Source: JAIBJP01 sp035639875 (GTDB lineage Bacteria; Actinomycetota; Thermoleophilia; Gaiellales; Gaiellaceae). From it: a stretch of 36,459 nucleotides of DNA. The notes beneath the pieces are model-generated. The model did no database searches. It saw nothing but the letters and a program-made list of their open reading frames with translations, and was not told the DNA's origin. Numbering within the stretch: the first letter of the stretch is position 1; each line of letters begins with the position of its first letter. The stretch lies in contig DASQXE010000120.1 in assembly GCA_035639875.1 (NCBI GenBank), forward strand, positions 1 to 36,459, written 5' to 3'. This document shows, one piece after another, positions 22,138 to 29,881 of this stretch. The position numbers were made by a program, and so were the translations under genes.

Positions 22138-23118
22138 TTACGAGCGACCCACAGAGGTGGAAGCCGCGTTGAAGACGTGCGTGCGGCTCGCGCGCACGAA
22201 GACGATCTGACCTTCGTGCAGCTCGAGCTCCTCGGCCTGGTTGCGCGTGACCTGAGCCGAGACGCGACGGCCGTCATCGAGGATGAGCTCGGCGCGCACC
22301 TCGAAGCCGAGGTGGACGACGCGCTCCACCATCCCCCTCCTGGTCCTGCCATTCGGTTCGAGGCTGACCTCCAGGTCGTGCGGACGGATCCAGGCCTCGC
22401 CGAGGCGGTGCGCTGGACCTACAAAGCTCATCACGAACTCGTTGGCCGGGTGCTCGTACAGGTCGCGCGGCTTCCCGGTCTGCTCGATCCGTCCTTCGTT
22501 CATGACGGCGACGCGGTCGGCCACCTCCATCGCCTCCTCCTGGTCGTGCGTGACGAGGACGGTCGTCACCGGCACGTCTTCGTGGAGGCGTCTCAGCCAG
22601 CCGCGCAGCTCCTTGCGCACGCGGGCATCCAGGGCACCGAAGGGCTCGTCCAGGAGCAGGACGCGGGGCTCGGCTGCAAGGGCACGCGCGAGCGCCATGC
22701 GCTGGCGCTGCCCACCCGAGAGCTGCGAGGGATACCGGTCGGCGAAGCCGTCCAGCTGGACGAGCCGGAGGAGCTCGGCGACGCGGTCGCGGATCTCGGC
22801 CTTCGGCCGCTTGCGGATCCTGAGTCCGAAGGCCACGTTGTCGCGCACGCTCATGTGCTTGAAGGCCGCGTAGTGCTGAAAGACGAAGCCGACACCGCGC
22901 TGCTGCGGCGGCACGCCGGCCGCGTCCTCTCCGTGGATCGAGACGTCGCCTTCGTCCGGCTCCTCGAGCCCGGCCACGATGCGGAGGAGGGTCGACTTGC
23001 CGCTGCCGCTCGGCCCGAGAACGGCCGTGAGCGACCCACTGGCAATTGCCAGGGAGACGTTGTCGAGGGCGACGAAGCTACCGAAGCGCTTCGTCACCCG
23101 GCGAATCGCTATCGCCAC
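22138..23118 (-). CDS. cysA: Sulfate/thiosulfate ABC transporter ATP-binding protein
   Basis: 326-residue ATPase of the sulfate importer. Walker A GPSGSGKST, the ABC signature LSGGQRQR, Walker B LLLDEPFGALD and the switch His in VLVTHDQEEA are all present in the first ~230 residues. The C-terminal ~95 residues form a TOBE-type regulatory domain (WIRPHDLEVSLEPNG, then QVTRNQAEELEL). It is the last gene of the sbp-cysT-cysW-cysA operon; its start lies 41 nt inside cysW. The combination with a sulfate-type binding protein supports sulfate, though these systems can also import thiosulfate or molybdate. Confidence 0.93.
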   Translation of the reverse strand: MAIAIRRVTKRFGSFVALDNVSLAIASGSLTAVLGPSGSGKSTLLRIVAGLEEPDEGDVSIHGEDAAGVPPQQRGVGFVFQHYAAFKHMSVRDNVAFGLRIRKRPKAEIRDRVAELLRLVQLDGFADRYPSQLSGGQRQRMALARALAAEPRVLLLDEPFGALDARVRKELRGWLRRLHEDVPVTTVLVTHDQEEAMEVADRVAVMNEGRIEQTGKPRDLYEHPANEFVMSFVGPAHRLGEAWIRPHDLEVSLEPNGRTRRGMVERVVHLGFEVRAELILDDGRRVSAQVTRNQAEELELHEGQIVFVRASRTHVFNAASTSVGRS

Positions 23119-23905
23119 CGGGCCCCTCCTTCCGGAGCAGGGTCATGACGAGAAGAGTCAGCACCGCTATGAGGGCGAGCTCGACGGAGGCCGTGTAGGC
23201 CCCGGTCAGATCGAACGACTGGAAGCGGTCCTGCACGTGGAGCGTCAGGGTCTCGGTGCGCCCGGCGATGCTGCCGGACACCACCGAGACGGCGCCGAAC
23301 TCTCCGATCGCGCGCGCGGTCGTCAAGACGACGCCGTACGTGACGCCCCACCGGATGGCCGGGAGCGTGACGCGGCGGAACGTGGCGAGCGGCGAGGCTC
23401 CGAGCGTCCACGCGGCCTCCTCCTGCTCGGTGCCGATCTCGCGGAGCACCGGGATCACCTCGCGAACGACGAACGGGAGCGAGACGAAGATCGTGGCCAG
23501 GATCATCCCGGGGAGGGCGAAGATAACGCGGATGCCGTTGTCGAGGAGCCAGCCGCCGAGCCAGCCGCTGCGGGCGTAGACGAGATAGAGGGCGAGGCCG
23601 ATCACGACCGGCGAGAGAGCGAACGGGAGATCGACGAGCGCGTTCAGGAACGTCTTGCCGCGGAAACGGCCGCGCACGATGACCAGGGCGCAGACGACGC
23701 CGAAGACGGTGTTCGCGGGCACTGCGATCAGCGCAATCAGGACGGTGAGCCAGAGTGCGTGCAGCGCTTCGGGCGTCGTGGCCGCATCCCACACCGGGCC
23801 TATCCCGTGCTGGAACGTGCGCCAGAAGACCATCCCGACGGGGAGCACGAGCAGCAGCGCGAGATAGCCGAGGGCGGCGAATCGCAGCCCGAACCTAGCC
23901 GCCAT
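23078..23905 (-). CDS. cysW: Sulfate ABC transporter permease CysW
   Basis: 275-residue inner-membrane permease with about six membrane spans, starting at ATG 23905 (MAARFGLRFAALGYLALLLV). The EAA-type cytoplasmic loop that contacts the ATPase is at EEAAWTLGASPLATFRRVTLP. The CysW-type FGAVSVVSGSIAGRTETLTLHV near the C-terminus supports this subunit over CysT. It overlaps the end of cysT by 11 nt and the start of cysA by 41 nt, so translation is tightly coupled. Confidence 0.92.
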   Translation of the reverse strand: MAARFGLRFAALGYLALLLVLPVGMVFWRTFQHGIGPVWDAATTPEALHALWLTVLIALIAVPANTVFGVVCALVIVRGRFRGKTFLNALVDLPFALSPVVIGLALYLVYARSGWLGGWLLDNGIRVIFALPGMILATIFVSLPFVVREVIPVLREIGTEQEEAAWTLGASPLATFRRVTLPAIRWGVTYGVVLTTARAIGEFGAVSVVSGSIAGRTETLTLHVQDRFQSFDLTGAYTASVELALIAVLTLLVMTLLRKEGPGGDSDSPGDEALR

Positions 23906-24686
23906 AGTGGAACCTCCAGCGGCGGAGGGCGTCGAGCGCGATGAGAGCCACCAGCGACCCCGCAAGCAGGACGACGGACAACGCGGCGGCACCCGACACC
24001 GCATCGCTTTCGACCAGGCTGAAAATGTGGACCGACGCGACCTCGGTCTTGAACGGGATGTTGCCGGAGATGAGAACGACCGAGCCGAACTCGCCGAGCG
24101 CGCGGGCAAATGCGAGCGCGCAACCGGAGAGGATCGCCGGCGCAAGGTTCGGAAGGATGATGCGACGGAAGATCGCCGGCGGCCGGGCGCCGAGCGAGGC
24201 CGCGGCCTCCTCCATCTCCCGGTCGAGCTCGAGCAACACGGGCTGCACCGAGCGCACGACGAACGGGAGCGTGACGAAGAGCAGCGCCAGGAGGACCGCC
24301 GCGCGCGTGTAGGCGATGTTGATCCCGATCGGCCCACGCGGGCCGTACAGCGCGAGGAGCGTCAACCCGGCGACGATCGTCGGCAGCGCGAACGGGAGGT
24401 CGATGAGCGCGTTGACGAACGCTTTGCCCCGGAACGAATCGCGCACGAGCACCCAGGCGATTAGCGTCCCGCTCACGGCGTTGACGGCGACGACGAGGAA
24501 CGAGATCGCGAACGTGAGCTCGAGCGACGAGACCGCGCTCGGGCTCGAGATCGCGCGCCAGAACCCGTCGGCGCCGGACTCGGTGGACTTCCAGATGACC
24601 GCCGCGAGCGGGAGGAGCACGATCAGGCCGAGGTAGGCCGAGGTAAAGCCGCGCCCGAGCGGCAGGCGCCCGGGCGCGGCTCGCAG
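23895..24686 (-). CDS. cysT: Sulfate ABC transporter permease CysT, start uncertain
   Basis: Permease partner of CysW, with multiple membrane spans, the EAA loop EEAAASLGARPPAIFRRIILP and the CysT-like FGSVVLISGNIPFKTEVASV. The first in-frame GTG (24620) would start at LLPLAAVIW and cut the first membrane helix in half. The helix begins upstream (GFTSAYLGLIVLLPLAAVIW), where the frame stays open back to the sbp stop but offers only CTG (24686, 24665) or ATA codons. I annotate CTG 24686 as the likeliest full-length form (263 residues); 24665 is equally possible. Second gene of the operon. Confidence 0.85.
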   Translation of the reverse strand: MRAAPGRLPLGRGFTSAYLGLIVLLPLAAVIWKSTESGADGFWRAISSPSAVSSLELTFAISFLVVAVNAVSGTLIAWVLVRDSFRGKAFVNALIDLPFALPTIVAGLTLLALYGPRGPIGINIAYTRAAVLLALLFVTLPFVVRSVQPVLLELDREMEEAAASLGARPPAIFRRIILPNLAPAILSGCALAFARALGEFGSVVLISGNIPFKTEVASVHIFSLVESDAVSGAAALSVVLLAGSLVALIALDALRRWRFHYGG

Positions 24687-24708
24687 AGGAAGCCTGACTG
24701 CCTGGGCT

Positions 24709-25716
24709 CTAACCGCTATCGGTCGACACTCCTAGGTCTTGCTCGATCTTGCTCACGAGACCGTTGTCCGGGTCGAAGAACTTCGACTTGACCTCACTCC
24801 ACCCGCCCAGCTTGGCGATGGTGAAGAGACTGGGCGGTTGAGGGAGGTTGTGACCAGCCGCAGCGCTCTTCACGACCGGCCGGTAGCCCTTGTCCGCAAA
24901 GATCTTCTGCGCCGCCGGCGTGTAGAGGAAGTGGACGAACGCTTTCGCCGCAGGCGGGGCATCCTTGGTGACCGCGATGGGATTCTCGATCAGGATTGTC
25001 TGGTCGGGGACGATGTAGTCGACGTCCTCCCCCTTCTGCTGGGCCGTGATCGCCTCGTTCTCGTACGCGAGCATGACGTCGCCCTTCCCGCCGGCGAACG
25101 TCGCGAGCGCCTCGCGCGCGCTCTTGTCCTGCACGGGAGTGTGGCCGAGCAGCCCTTTCAGGTACTCGAGGGCCTGGTCCGGCGTCTTGCCGAGCTCGAG
25201 CTGGGCGCCATAGGCCGCCATCAGGTTCCAGCGCGCACCGCCGGACGTGAACGGGTTCGGGGTGATGACCTCGATCCCGGGCTTGAGGAGGTCGGCCCAG
25301 GTGTGGATCCCCTCCGGATTGCCCTTCCGTACGACGAAGACGACGACCGAGTCGGAGAGCATCCCCTTGTACTGATTCTCATTCCAGTCCTTGGCGACGA
25401 TGCCTGCGTCGACGAGCCGTGTGATGTCCGGCTCGAGCGAGAAAGCGACGATACTCGCGGGCAAACCGGCTTCGACGGCGCGACTTTGCTCGCCGGAGGC
25501 GCCGTACGACTGCTCGAAGCTCACGCCCTTGCCCGCTGCCGTCTTCTGGAAGGCGGGAATCAGCGCCTCGTAGGCCTCCTTCGGCGTCGAGTAGGCGACC
25601 AGCGTGATCTTCCTGCCGCCTCCGCCACCGCTGGCCTCGGAGACGCCCCCGCAGCCGGCAGCAAGCAGAGCCAGGCTCGACAGCAGTGCCGCGAGCAGGA
25701 GCACGCCTTTCGTCAT
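24709..25716 (-). CDS. sbp: Sulfate-binding lipoprotein of the ABC importer
   Basis: 335-residue exported substrate-binding protein. It has a lipoprotein signal (MTKGVLLLAALLSSLALLAAGC; lipobox LAAGC with the Cys at residue 22) and a Gly-rich linker. The fold carries family signatures for sulfate/thiosulfate binders: VAYSTPKEAYEALIP, SFEQSYGASGEQSRAV and TPNPFTSGGARWNLMAAYG. Start ATG 25716 is preceded by AGGGAG; an in-frame upstream extension lacks a signal-like start. First gene of the operon, divergent from the Rrf2 regulator, so its promoter is within reach of that regulator. Confidence 0.93.
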   Translation of the reverse strand: MTKGVLLLAALLSSLALLAAGCGGVSEASGGGGGRKITLVAYSTPKEAYEALIPAFQKTAAGKGVSFEQSYGASGEQSRAVEAGLPASIVAFSLEPDITRLVDAGIVAKDWNENQYKGMLSDSVVVFVVRKGNPEGIHTWADLLKPGIEVITPNPFTSGGARWNLMAAYGAQLELGKTPDQALEYLKGLLGHTPVQDKSAREALATFAGGKGDVMLAYENEAITAQQKGEDVDYIVPDQTILIENPIAVTKDAPPAAKAFVHFLYTPAAQKIFADKGYRPVVKSAAAGHNLPQPPSLFTIAKLGGWSEVKSKFFDPDNGLVSKIEQDLGVSTDSG

Positions 25717-25737
25717 CGTCGTTCTCCCTGTCGGTGG

Positions 25738-25865
25738 TCGCGATTCATTGGCCTTCGGATAATTCTTGATAAAAAGTGTCAATATAGTCTGAAATATCGG
25801 AATTGGCACCATAGGAACGAAAGATGCGCCTGTCAAGCGGGAATTGACTGGCCGAAGGAGCGCCC
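25738..25865. promoter_or_regulatory. AT-rich divergent control region between sbp and the Rrf2 regulator
   Basis: The most AT-rich stretch in the window. On the minus strand, GTGCCA (25809-25804) and TATATT (25786-25781) with a 17-bp spacer suit an sbp promoter. On the plus strand, TATAGT (25783-25788) overlaps it. GGAATTG occurs twice in the same orientation (25799-25805 and 25840-25846), 41 bp apart; CymR-type Rrf2 repressors are known to use GGAATT-containing sites, so these are candidate operators. AAGGAG at 25855-25860 is the regulator's ribosome-binding site. Confidence 0.5.
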
Positions 25866-26303
25866 GTGTGGGTTTCACGCCGCACCGACTACGCCACCCG
25901 AGCGGTTCTAGCGCTCGCCGTCGCGGACGGCGGACCGCTCAGGCTCGAGGAGATCGCCGCTGCGATCGACGCCCCGCGCTCCGTGCTCGAGCAGGTGATG
26001 CCGGCGCTTCGCCACGCCGGCATCGTCCGCTCGGTGCGCGGACCGCACGGCGGCCACCGGCTCAACCGCCCGGCTGCGGAAATCACGCTCGAACGCGTTG
26101 TCCGCCTGTTCGAGGGCCAGCTCGCTCCGATCAGCTACGCAACCCGCCGCAATCCCGACCCGTGTCCCGAACTCGTCGCGAACTCGTTGCGCCCGGTCTG
26201 GGAAGAGGTGCGAGACGCGACGATCTCCATCCTCGAGCAAACGACCTTCGCCGACCTCGCCGCAAAGGCGCGGTCACCGCAGCCGCCGGTCAAACCCTCC
26301 TAG
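25866..26303 (+). CDS. Rrf2-family transcriptional regulator, CymR-like
   Basis: 145-residue winged-helix regulator. The N-terminal DNA-binding domain is typical (SRRTDYATRAVLALAV, then APRSVLEQVMPALRHAGIV and the wing VRGPHGGHRLNRP). The three cysteines that hold the Fe-S cluster in IscR/NsrR/RirA are absent (a single Cys near residue 100), so a redox-cluster sensor is unlikely. CymR, the cysteine-metabolism repressor that also lacks a cluster, is the better model. Its position divergent from the sulfate importer suggests it controls sulfur uptake, and perhaps the cysO-cysM operon a few kb away; that is inference. GTG 25866 is set by AAGGAG 5 nt upstream. Its stop shares CTAG with the next, convergent gene. 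Confidence 0.9.
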   Translation: MWVSRRTDYATRAVLALAVADGGPLRLEEIAAAIDAPRSVLEQVMPALRHAGIVRSVRGPHGGHRLNRPAAEITLERVVRLFEGQLAPISYATRRNPDPCPELVANSLRPVWEEVRDATISILEQTTFADLAAKARSPQPPVKPS

Positions 26304-27409
26304 GCGCAGAGCTCGGCCGCGACGGCTCTATAGACGCCGAGGCAGCGCGCGGCCGAGGCGAGATCGACCCACTCGATCGCGGCATGCGCCCCCTCGCCGC
26401 GGGGGCCGTAGACCACCGTCGGGATTCCGGCGGCCGCGAGCAGCGCAGAATCGGCCCAGAAGGGAACGCCGATGACTTCCGGGCCGCCGGCGTTTCGGCT
26501 CGTGACCTGGACGATCTCAGCGTCCTCGTCCACCTCGAACGGTTCCCGGAAGAACGTGACGCGCGCGGAGCCGTTCGTCGCGCCGAGGAGCAGACGCGAC
26601 TCCTCGGCGATGTCGGCCTCGGTCTCGCCCGGGAGCGTGCGCCGCTCGGCGCGCAGGAGGCAGCGGTCCGGGTAAGTGGACAGCTCGGTCCCGCCTTCGA
26701 TCGTCGAGGCATGGAGCGAGCCGGTCCCGAGCAATCGGTGCGGGGCCCGCCGGCGAAGGGCCTCGTCGTAGGCCTCCAGAGCCACGAGGACCGGCCCCAT
26801 GCGGGCGATGGCGTCCTCCCCGAGATCCGGGCGGGAACCGTGCGCGGCTCTGCCAAGCGTCTCGAACTCGATCCACGCGAAGCCCTTGTGCGCGACCGCG
26901 AGCCGCTCCTCGGTCGGCTCCGCGACGATGGCCGCGTCGGCCTTGTACCGCTCCGCGATCGCGGCCGAGCCGATGCTCGCGACCTCCTCGTCGCAGACCG
27001 CGGTGACGATGACGTCGCCGCGTAGGGCCGCTTTCGCCGCCTCCGCGCCGGCGAGCATGATCGCTGCCAGGCTCGCCTTCATGTCGTAGGCGCCGCGTCC
27101 GTACAGGCGCCCGCCGTCGACGCGCGGCTTCCAGCCGTCCTCCATGCCGGCGGCGCCCACGGTGTCCATGTGGGCGTTGAGGAGAAGGGATCGACCTCCT
27201 CCGGACCCGCGGGCTATCCCGACGACGTTGAAGCGGCCAGGGGCTGCCTCGGCCATCTCAACCTCGAGGCCGGCGTGCTCGAGCCACTCCGCCACGAATC
27301 GAGCGATCTCTTCCTCCCCCGCGCCCCCGGGAACGAGGTCGGGATTGACGGAGTCGATACGGACGAGCGCCTCCGCCAGTTCGACGACGCTCGCGCCTTT
27401 TGCGGTCAC
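26300..27409 (-). CDS. M20-family metallopeptidase (ArgE/DapE-like)
   Basis: 369-residue M20 zinc hydrolase of the ArgE/DapE/carboxypeptidase type. Visible are the His/Asp site in LLNAHMDTVGA, the bridging Asp in YGRGAYDMKA, the catalytic Glu pair in CDEEVASIGS, IVAEPTE and the C-terminal metal His in RGEGAHAAIEW. The lid/dimer domain starts near AHKGFAWIEFETLGRAAHG. The start is taken at GTG 27409; GTG 27436 would add 9 residues and run into the divergent promoter. Such enzymes deacylate N-acyl amino acids or cleave dipeptides; the exact substrate is not evident. Convergent with the Rrf2 gene at CTAG. Confidence 0.92.
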   Translation of the reverse strand: MTAKGASVVELAEALVRIDSVNPDLVPGGAGEEEIARFVAEWLEHAGLEVEMAEAAPGRFNVVGIARGSGGGRSLLLNAHMDTVGAAGMEDGWKPRVDGGRLYGRGAYDMKASLAAIMLAGAEAAKAALRGDVIVTAVCDEEVASIGSAAIAERYKADAAIVAEPTEERLAVAHKGFAWIEFETLGRAAHGSRPDLGEDAIARMGPVLVALEAYDEALRRRAPHRLLGTGSLHASTIEGGTELSTYPDRCLLRAERRTLPGETEADIAEESRLLLGATNGSARVTFFREPFEVDEDAEIVQVTSRNAGGPEVIGVPFWADSALLAAAGIPTVVYGPRGEGAHAAIEWVDLASAARCLGVYRAVAAELCA

Positions 27410-27421
27410 GGCTGCCCGGAG

Positions 27422-27427
27422 TACAGT
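27422..27427 (+). promoter_or_regulatory. -10 hexamer TACAGT before the secreted protein gene
   Basis: TACAGT ends 9 nt before ATG 27437, with no Shine-Dalgarno, in the short gap between divergent genes. Confidence 0.4.
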
Positions 27428-27436
27428 TCGAGACAC

Positions 27437-28264
27437 ATGAAGCGGGGAGTGTTGCTGGTTCTCGTGCTGGCCGCAGTGCTCATCCTCCCGGGCGCCGCGC
27501 GCGCGCAGAATCCCGGCGGCGGGTTGCTCATCACGCGCGTGTGCGGATCGAACGGCTGCAAATCGATCTTCAACGGGCTCTTTCTCATCCCGCCGAGCGG
27601 ACGCGCCGCCCAGACGACCGGGCCGCCTCCGGTGGGACCGTTTTACGTTCTCGAACCCTCGAATTACACGTCGCCCGAGCAGACTGAGGGGTCGTTGGGA
27701 CCGACGACTCCGGCCTTCTTCGTCCCCGGAAAGGGCCTGCTACGCGCCCGGCCAGATCCCCTTCAGTTCACGCAACAGGCATGGGTTCGTCTGCCCGCCG
27801 AGGTCGAGGCCGAACTACGCGCCTTCTTTCGCCGCCTCGAGCCGTTCTCGGCTCCGCGGCTGTCAGACGTCCTGATCGCCGGACGCGAAACGGGCGAGCC
27901 GGAGAGCTATGCCGCGCTCTACGACGCCTTTCCGATCGTGCGCGAGCCGTCGCCCGCAGGTCGCGGCGATCCCGTCGCCATCGTCGTCCGCTCGGGGCAA
28001 CGGTCACCCTGGACCGACGGTCACAACCGGATTGCCTACTACCCGGACGTGGGCCTGCTCTACAGAGACGGGCAGTGGGTGCGCCCTTCGGCCGAGCTCG
28101 TCGACCGCATCGAGCGGCCCACCCCGCCCGGCGGCAGCGTCCCCTGGAATCGCATCGGCGGCATCGCGGGGCCGCTCGTCCTCTTGGGCACCATCGTCGC
28201 GCTCTGGTTCCTGACCGGCAGGCGGCGACCGCGGAAGCTCGACGCGACGACCGAGCCTCAGTAG
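27437..28264 (+). CDS. Exported protein with C-terminal membrane anchor, function unknown
   Basis: 275-residue protein with a signal peptide (residues 1-23, ending ARAQ) and a single C-terminal membrane helix (about IAGPLVLLGTIVALWFL) followed by a basic cytoplasmic tail (TGRRRPRK), so the bulk faces outside. The outer region has one Cys pair near the N-terminus (VCGSNGCKS), a Pro/Gly-rich middle and an aromatic-rich stretch (YYPDVGLLYRDGQWVRP). I recognise no domain. Its short neighbours do not suggest a pathway. It overlaps the convergent VOC gene by 7 nt. Confidence 0.8.
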   Translation: MKRGVLLVLVLAAVLILPGAARAQNPGGGLLITRVCGSNGCKSIFNGLFLIPPSGRAAQTTGPPPVGPFYVLEPSNYTSPEQTEGSLGPTTPAFFVPGKGLLRARPDPLQFTQQAWVRLPAEVEAELRAFFRRLEPFSAPRLSDVLIAGRETGEPESYAALYDAFPIVREPSPAGRGDPVAIVVRSGQRSPWTDGHNRIAYYPDVGLLYRDGQWVRPSAELVDRIERPTPPGGSVPWNRIGGIAGPLVLLGTIVALWFLTGRRRPRKLDATTEPQ

Positions 28265-28569
28265 GGCTGGACGAACTCCACGGGCGCGCCGTCGACTTCG
28301 ATGAAGGCGACGCGTACCTCGCCGAAGACATCGAACGGCTCGGCGATGACGCGGCGCTCGTCCATGGCGTCCTCGAGCACGTCGACCCGATAGGCCACGT
28401 GCGGAACGGTCCGGATGAGCTCGGCCTCGGGACTCCCGTCCTCGTACCAGAGCCATTCCACGCGATAAGGGTGATCGCGCGGGCTCGTCAGCCAAAGGTT
28501 CTTCGACTCGAGGTAGCGCATCCCGTCTCGCTTCGTCCGCGCCGGGATGCCGATGTGGTCGAACTCCAT
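28258..28569 (-). CDS. Small VOC-superfamily (glyoxalase-like) protein
   Basis: 103-residue protein with one glyoxalase/bleomycin-resistance/dioxygenase-type module. It starts with the typical FDHIGIPA strand; HVAYRVDVLEDAMDE and FIEVDGAPVEFVQP supply the later half. A first-strand His (HIG), a middle His (HVAYRV) and a final Glu in VEFVQP are potential metal ligands. Activity unknown. Start ATG 28569 has TAGGAT 7 nt upstream. Confidence 0.82.
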   Translation of the reverse strand: MEFDHIGIPARTKRDGMRYLESKNLWLTSPRDHPYRVEWLWYEDGSPEAELIRTVPHVAYRVDVLEDAMDERRVIAEPFDVFGEVRVAFIEVDGAPVEFVQPY

Positions 28570-28576
28570 TAGGCGG

Positions 28577-28582
28577 ATCCTA
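28577..28582 (-). promoter_or_regulatory. -10 hexamer TAGGAT, leaderless VOC gene start
   Basis: TAGGAT on the minus strand lies 7 nt before ATG 28569 and partly overlaps the stop of the upstream CNNM gene (28580-28582). Confidence 0.5.
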
Positions 28583-29881
28583 GTCCGCCGCGACTTCCTC
28601 CCTCTCGGGCTCGGTACGGAGGAACTCGACCTCCAGGCGCTCGATGCGGGGGCCGTCGACGTCGACGACCTGGAAGCGAAGGCCATCATGCAGCACCTCG
28701 TCGCCGGTCTCGGGCGCGCGGCCAAGAGCGCCGAAGACGAACCCTGCGATCGTGTGGTAGTCCTCCTGCGGGAGCTCCTGACCGAACTGCTCGTTGAAGT
28801 CGTCGATCGGGAAGGTGCCGTCGATGCGGATTCGGCCGTCGGCGAGGCGCTCGACCGACTCGTCGGGCAAGTCGTACTCGTCCTCGATCTCGCCGACGAT
28901 CTCCTCCAGCAGGTCCTCGAGCGTGACGAGGCCTTCGAAGGATCCGTACTCGTCGACGACGATCGCCATGTGCTGGTTCGCCCGCCGGAACTCGGCGAGC
29001 ATGGCCGCCAGGTCCTTGGTCTCGGGAACGACGTGCGCCTCGCGCACGAGCTCGGCGACGTCCACGTTGTCGATCCCCTGCTCGTAGAGGGCCTTGAACA
29101 GATCGCGTACGTGCAGGACTCCGACGATGTCGTCGAGGGAACCGCGGTACACGGGGTAGCGCGTGTACGGGGAGTCGATGACGGCGGCCAGGCATTCGAC
29201 CGGCGGTAGGTCGATGGAGAGAGCGACGACCTCGGGCCTCGGGACCATCACCTCGTGGACTTCCTTATCCGCGAAGTCGAAGACCTTGTAGAGCATCTCC
29301 TCCTCTTCCTCTTCGATCGCGCCTGTGTCCTCGGCGGCGGCGACCATCATGCGGATCTCCGCCTCGTCGGCCGCGATCACGCCTGCGGGCGCCGGGCTGA
29401 CGCGGAAGGTGCGCGTAAAGAGGTTCGCCGACCACTGGAGGATCGAGACGATCGGATAGGTCACGAGGTAGATCCCCTCGAGCGGCACCGCTGTCCACAA
29501 CGCCAGCGTCTCCTTGTTCCCGAGCGCGAGCGCCTTGGGCACGAGCTCGCCGAGGGTCACGTGGAGGTACGTGACGAGGGCGAAGGCGAGGATGAAGGCA
29601 ACCGTCGTCGCCGGTATCGGGTCGAGCCAGTTCGCGACCAGCGGCTCGCCGACGGCGCCGAGGAGGATCGAGAAGACGGTCACGCCGAGCTGCGACGTGG
29701 ATATGAAGCGCACCGGATCGTCGATCAGGCGCACGGCCATGCGCGCGCGGCGCGAGCCCTCGGCGGCGAGCTCCTCGAGGCGCGCACGTCGCGCGGTCAC
29801 GAGCGAGTACTCGGCCAGGACGAAGAACGCGTTCCCCAACACGATCAGGAGAACTGCGACGATCTCGAGGAAAACGGTCAC
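28580..29881 (-). CDS. CNNM/CBS-domain membrane protein (hemolysin C/CorC family)
   Basis: 433-residue membrane protein of the CNNM family, linked to Mg2+ (or Co2+) homeostasis. The N-terminal CNNM transmembrane domain (about 1-185) has four hydrophobic stretches and the conserved LGVTVFSILLGAVGEP and HVTLGELVPKALAL. A paired CBS (Bateman) module follows (VMVPRPEVVAL near 210, then VVDEYGSFEGLVTLEDLLEEIVGEIEDEYD near 325). A C-terminal CorC/HlyC domain (about 345-425) completes the usual order. No haemolytic role is implied. GTG 29881 overlaps the nagA-like stop by 4 nt, so the two are co-translated. Confidence 0.93.
   Translation of the reverse strand: MTVFLEIVAVLLIVLGNAFFVLAEYSLVTARRARLEELAAEGSRRARMAVRLIDDPVRFISTSQLGVTVFSILLGAVGEPLVANWLDPIPATTVAFILAFALVTYLHVTLGELVPKALALGNKETLALWTAVPLEGIYLVTYPIVSILQWSANLFTRTFRVSPAPAGVIAADEAEIRMMVAAAEDTGAIEEEEEEMLYKVFDFADKEVHEVMVPRPEVVALSIDLPPVECLAAVIDSPYTRYPVYRGSLDDIVGVLHVRDLFKALYEQGIDNVDVAELVREAHVVPETKDLAAMLAEFRRANQHMAIVVDEYGSFEGLVTLEDLLEEIVGEIEDEYDLPDESVERLADGRIRIDGTFPIDDFNEQFGQELPQEDYHTIAGFVFGALGRAPETGDEVLHDGLRFQVVDVDGPRIERLEVEFLRTEPEREEVAAD

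Noticed and set aside
25866..26303. Rrf2 protein as an Fe-S sensor (IscR/NsrR/RirA)
   Set aside because: Only one Cys is present, so the three-cysteine cluster site is missing.
28580..29881. Haemolysin
   Set aside because: The CNNM-CBS-CorC order marks an ion-homeostasis protein; the haemolysin label is a historical family name.
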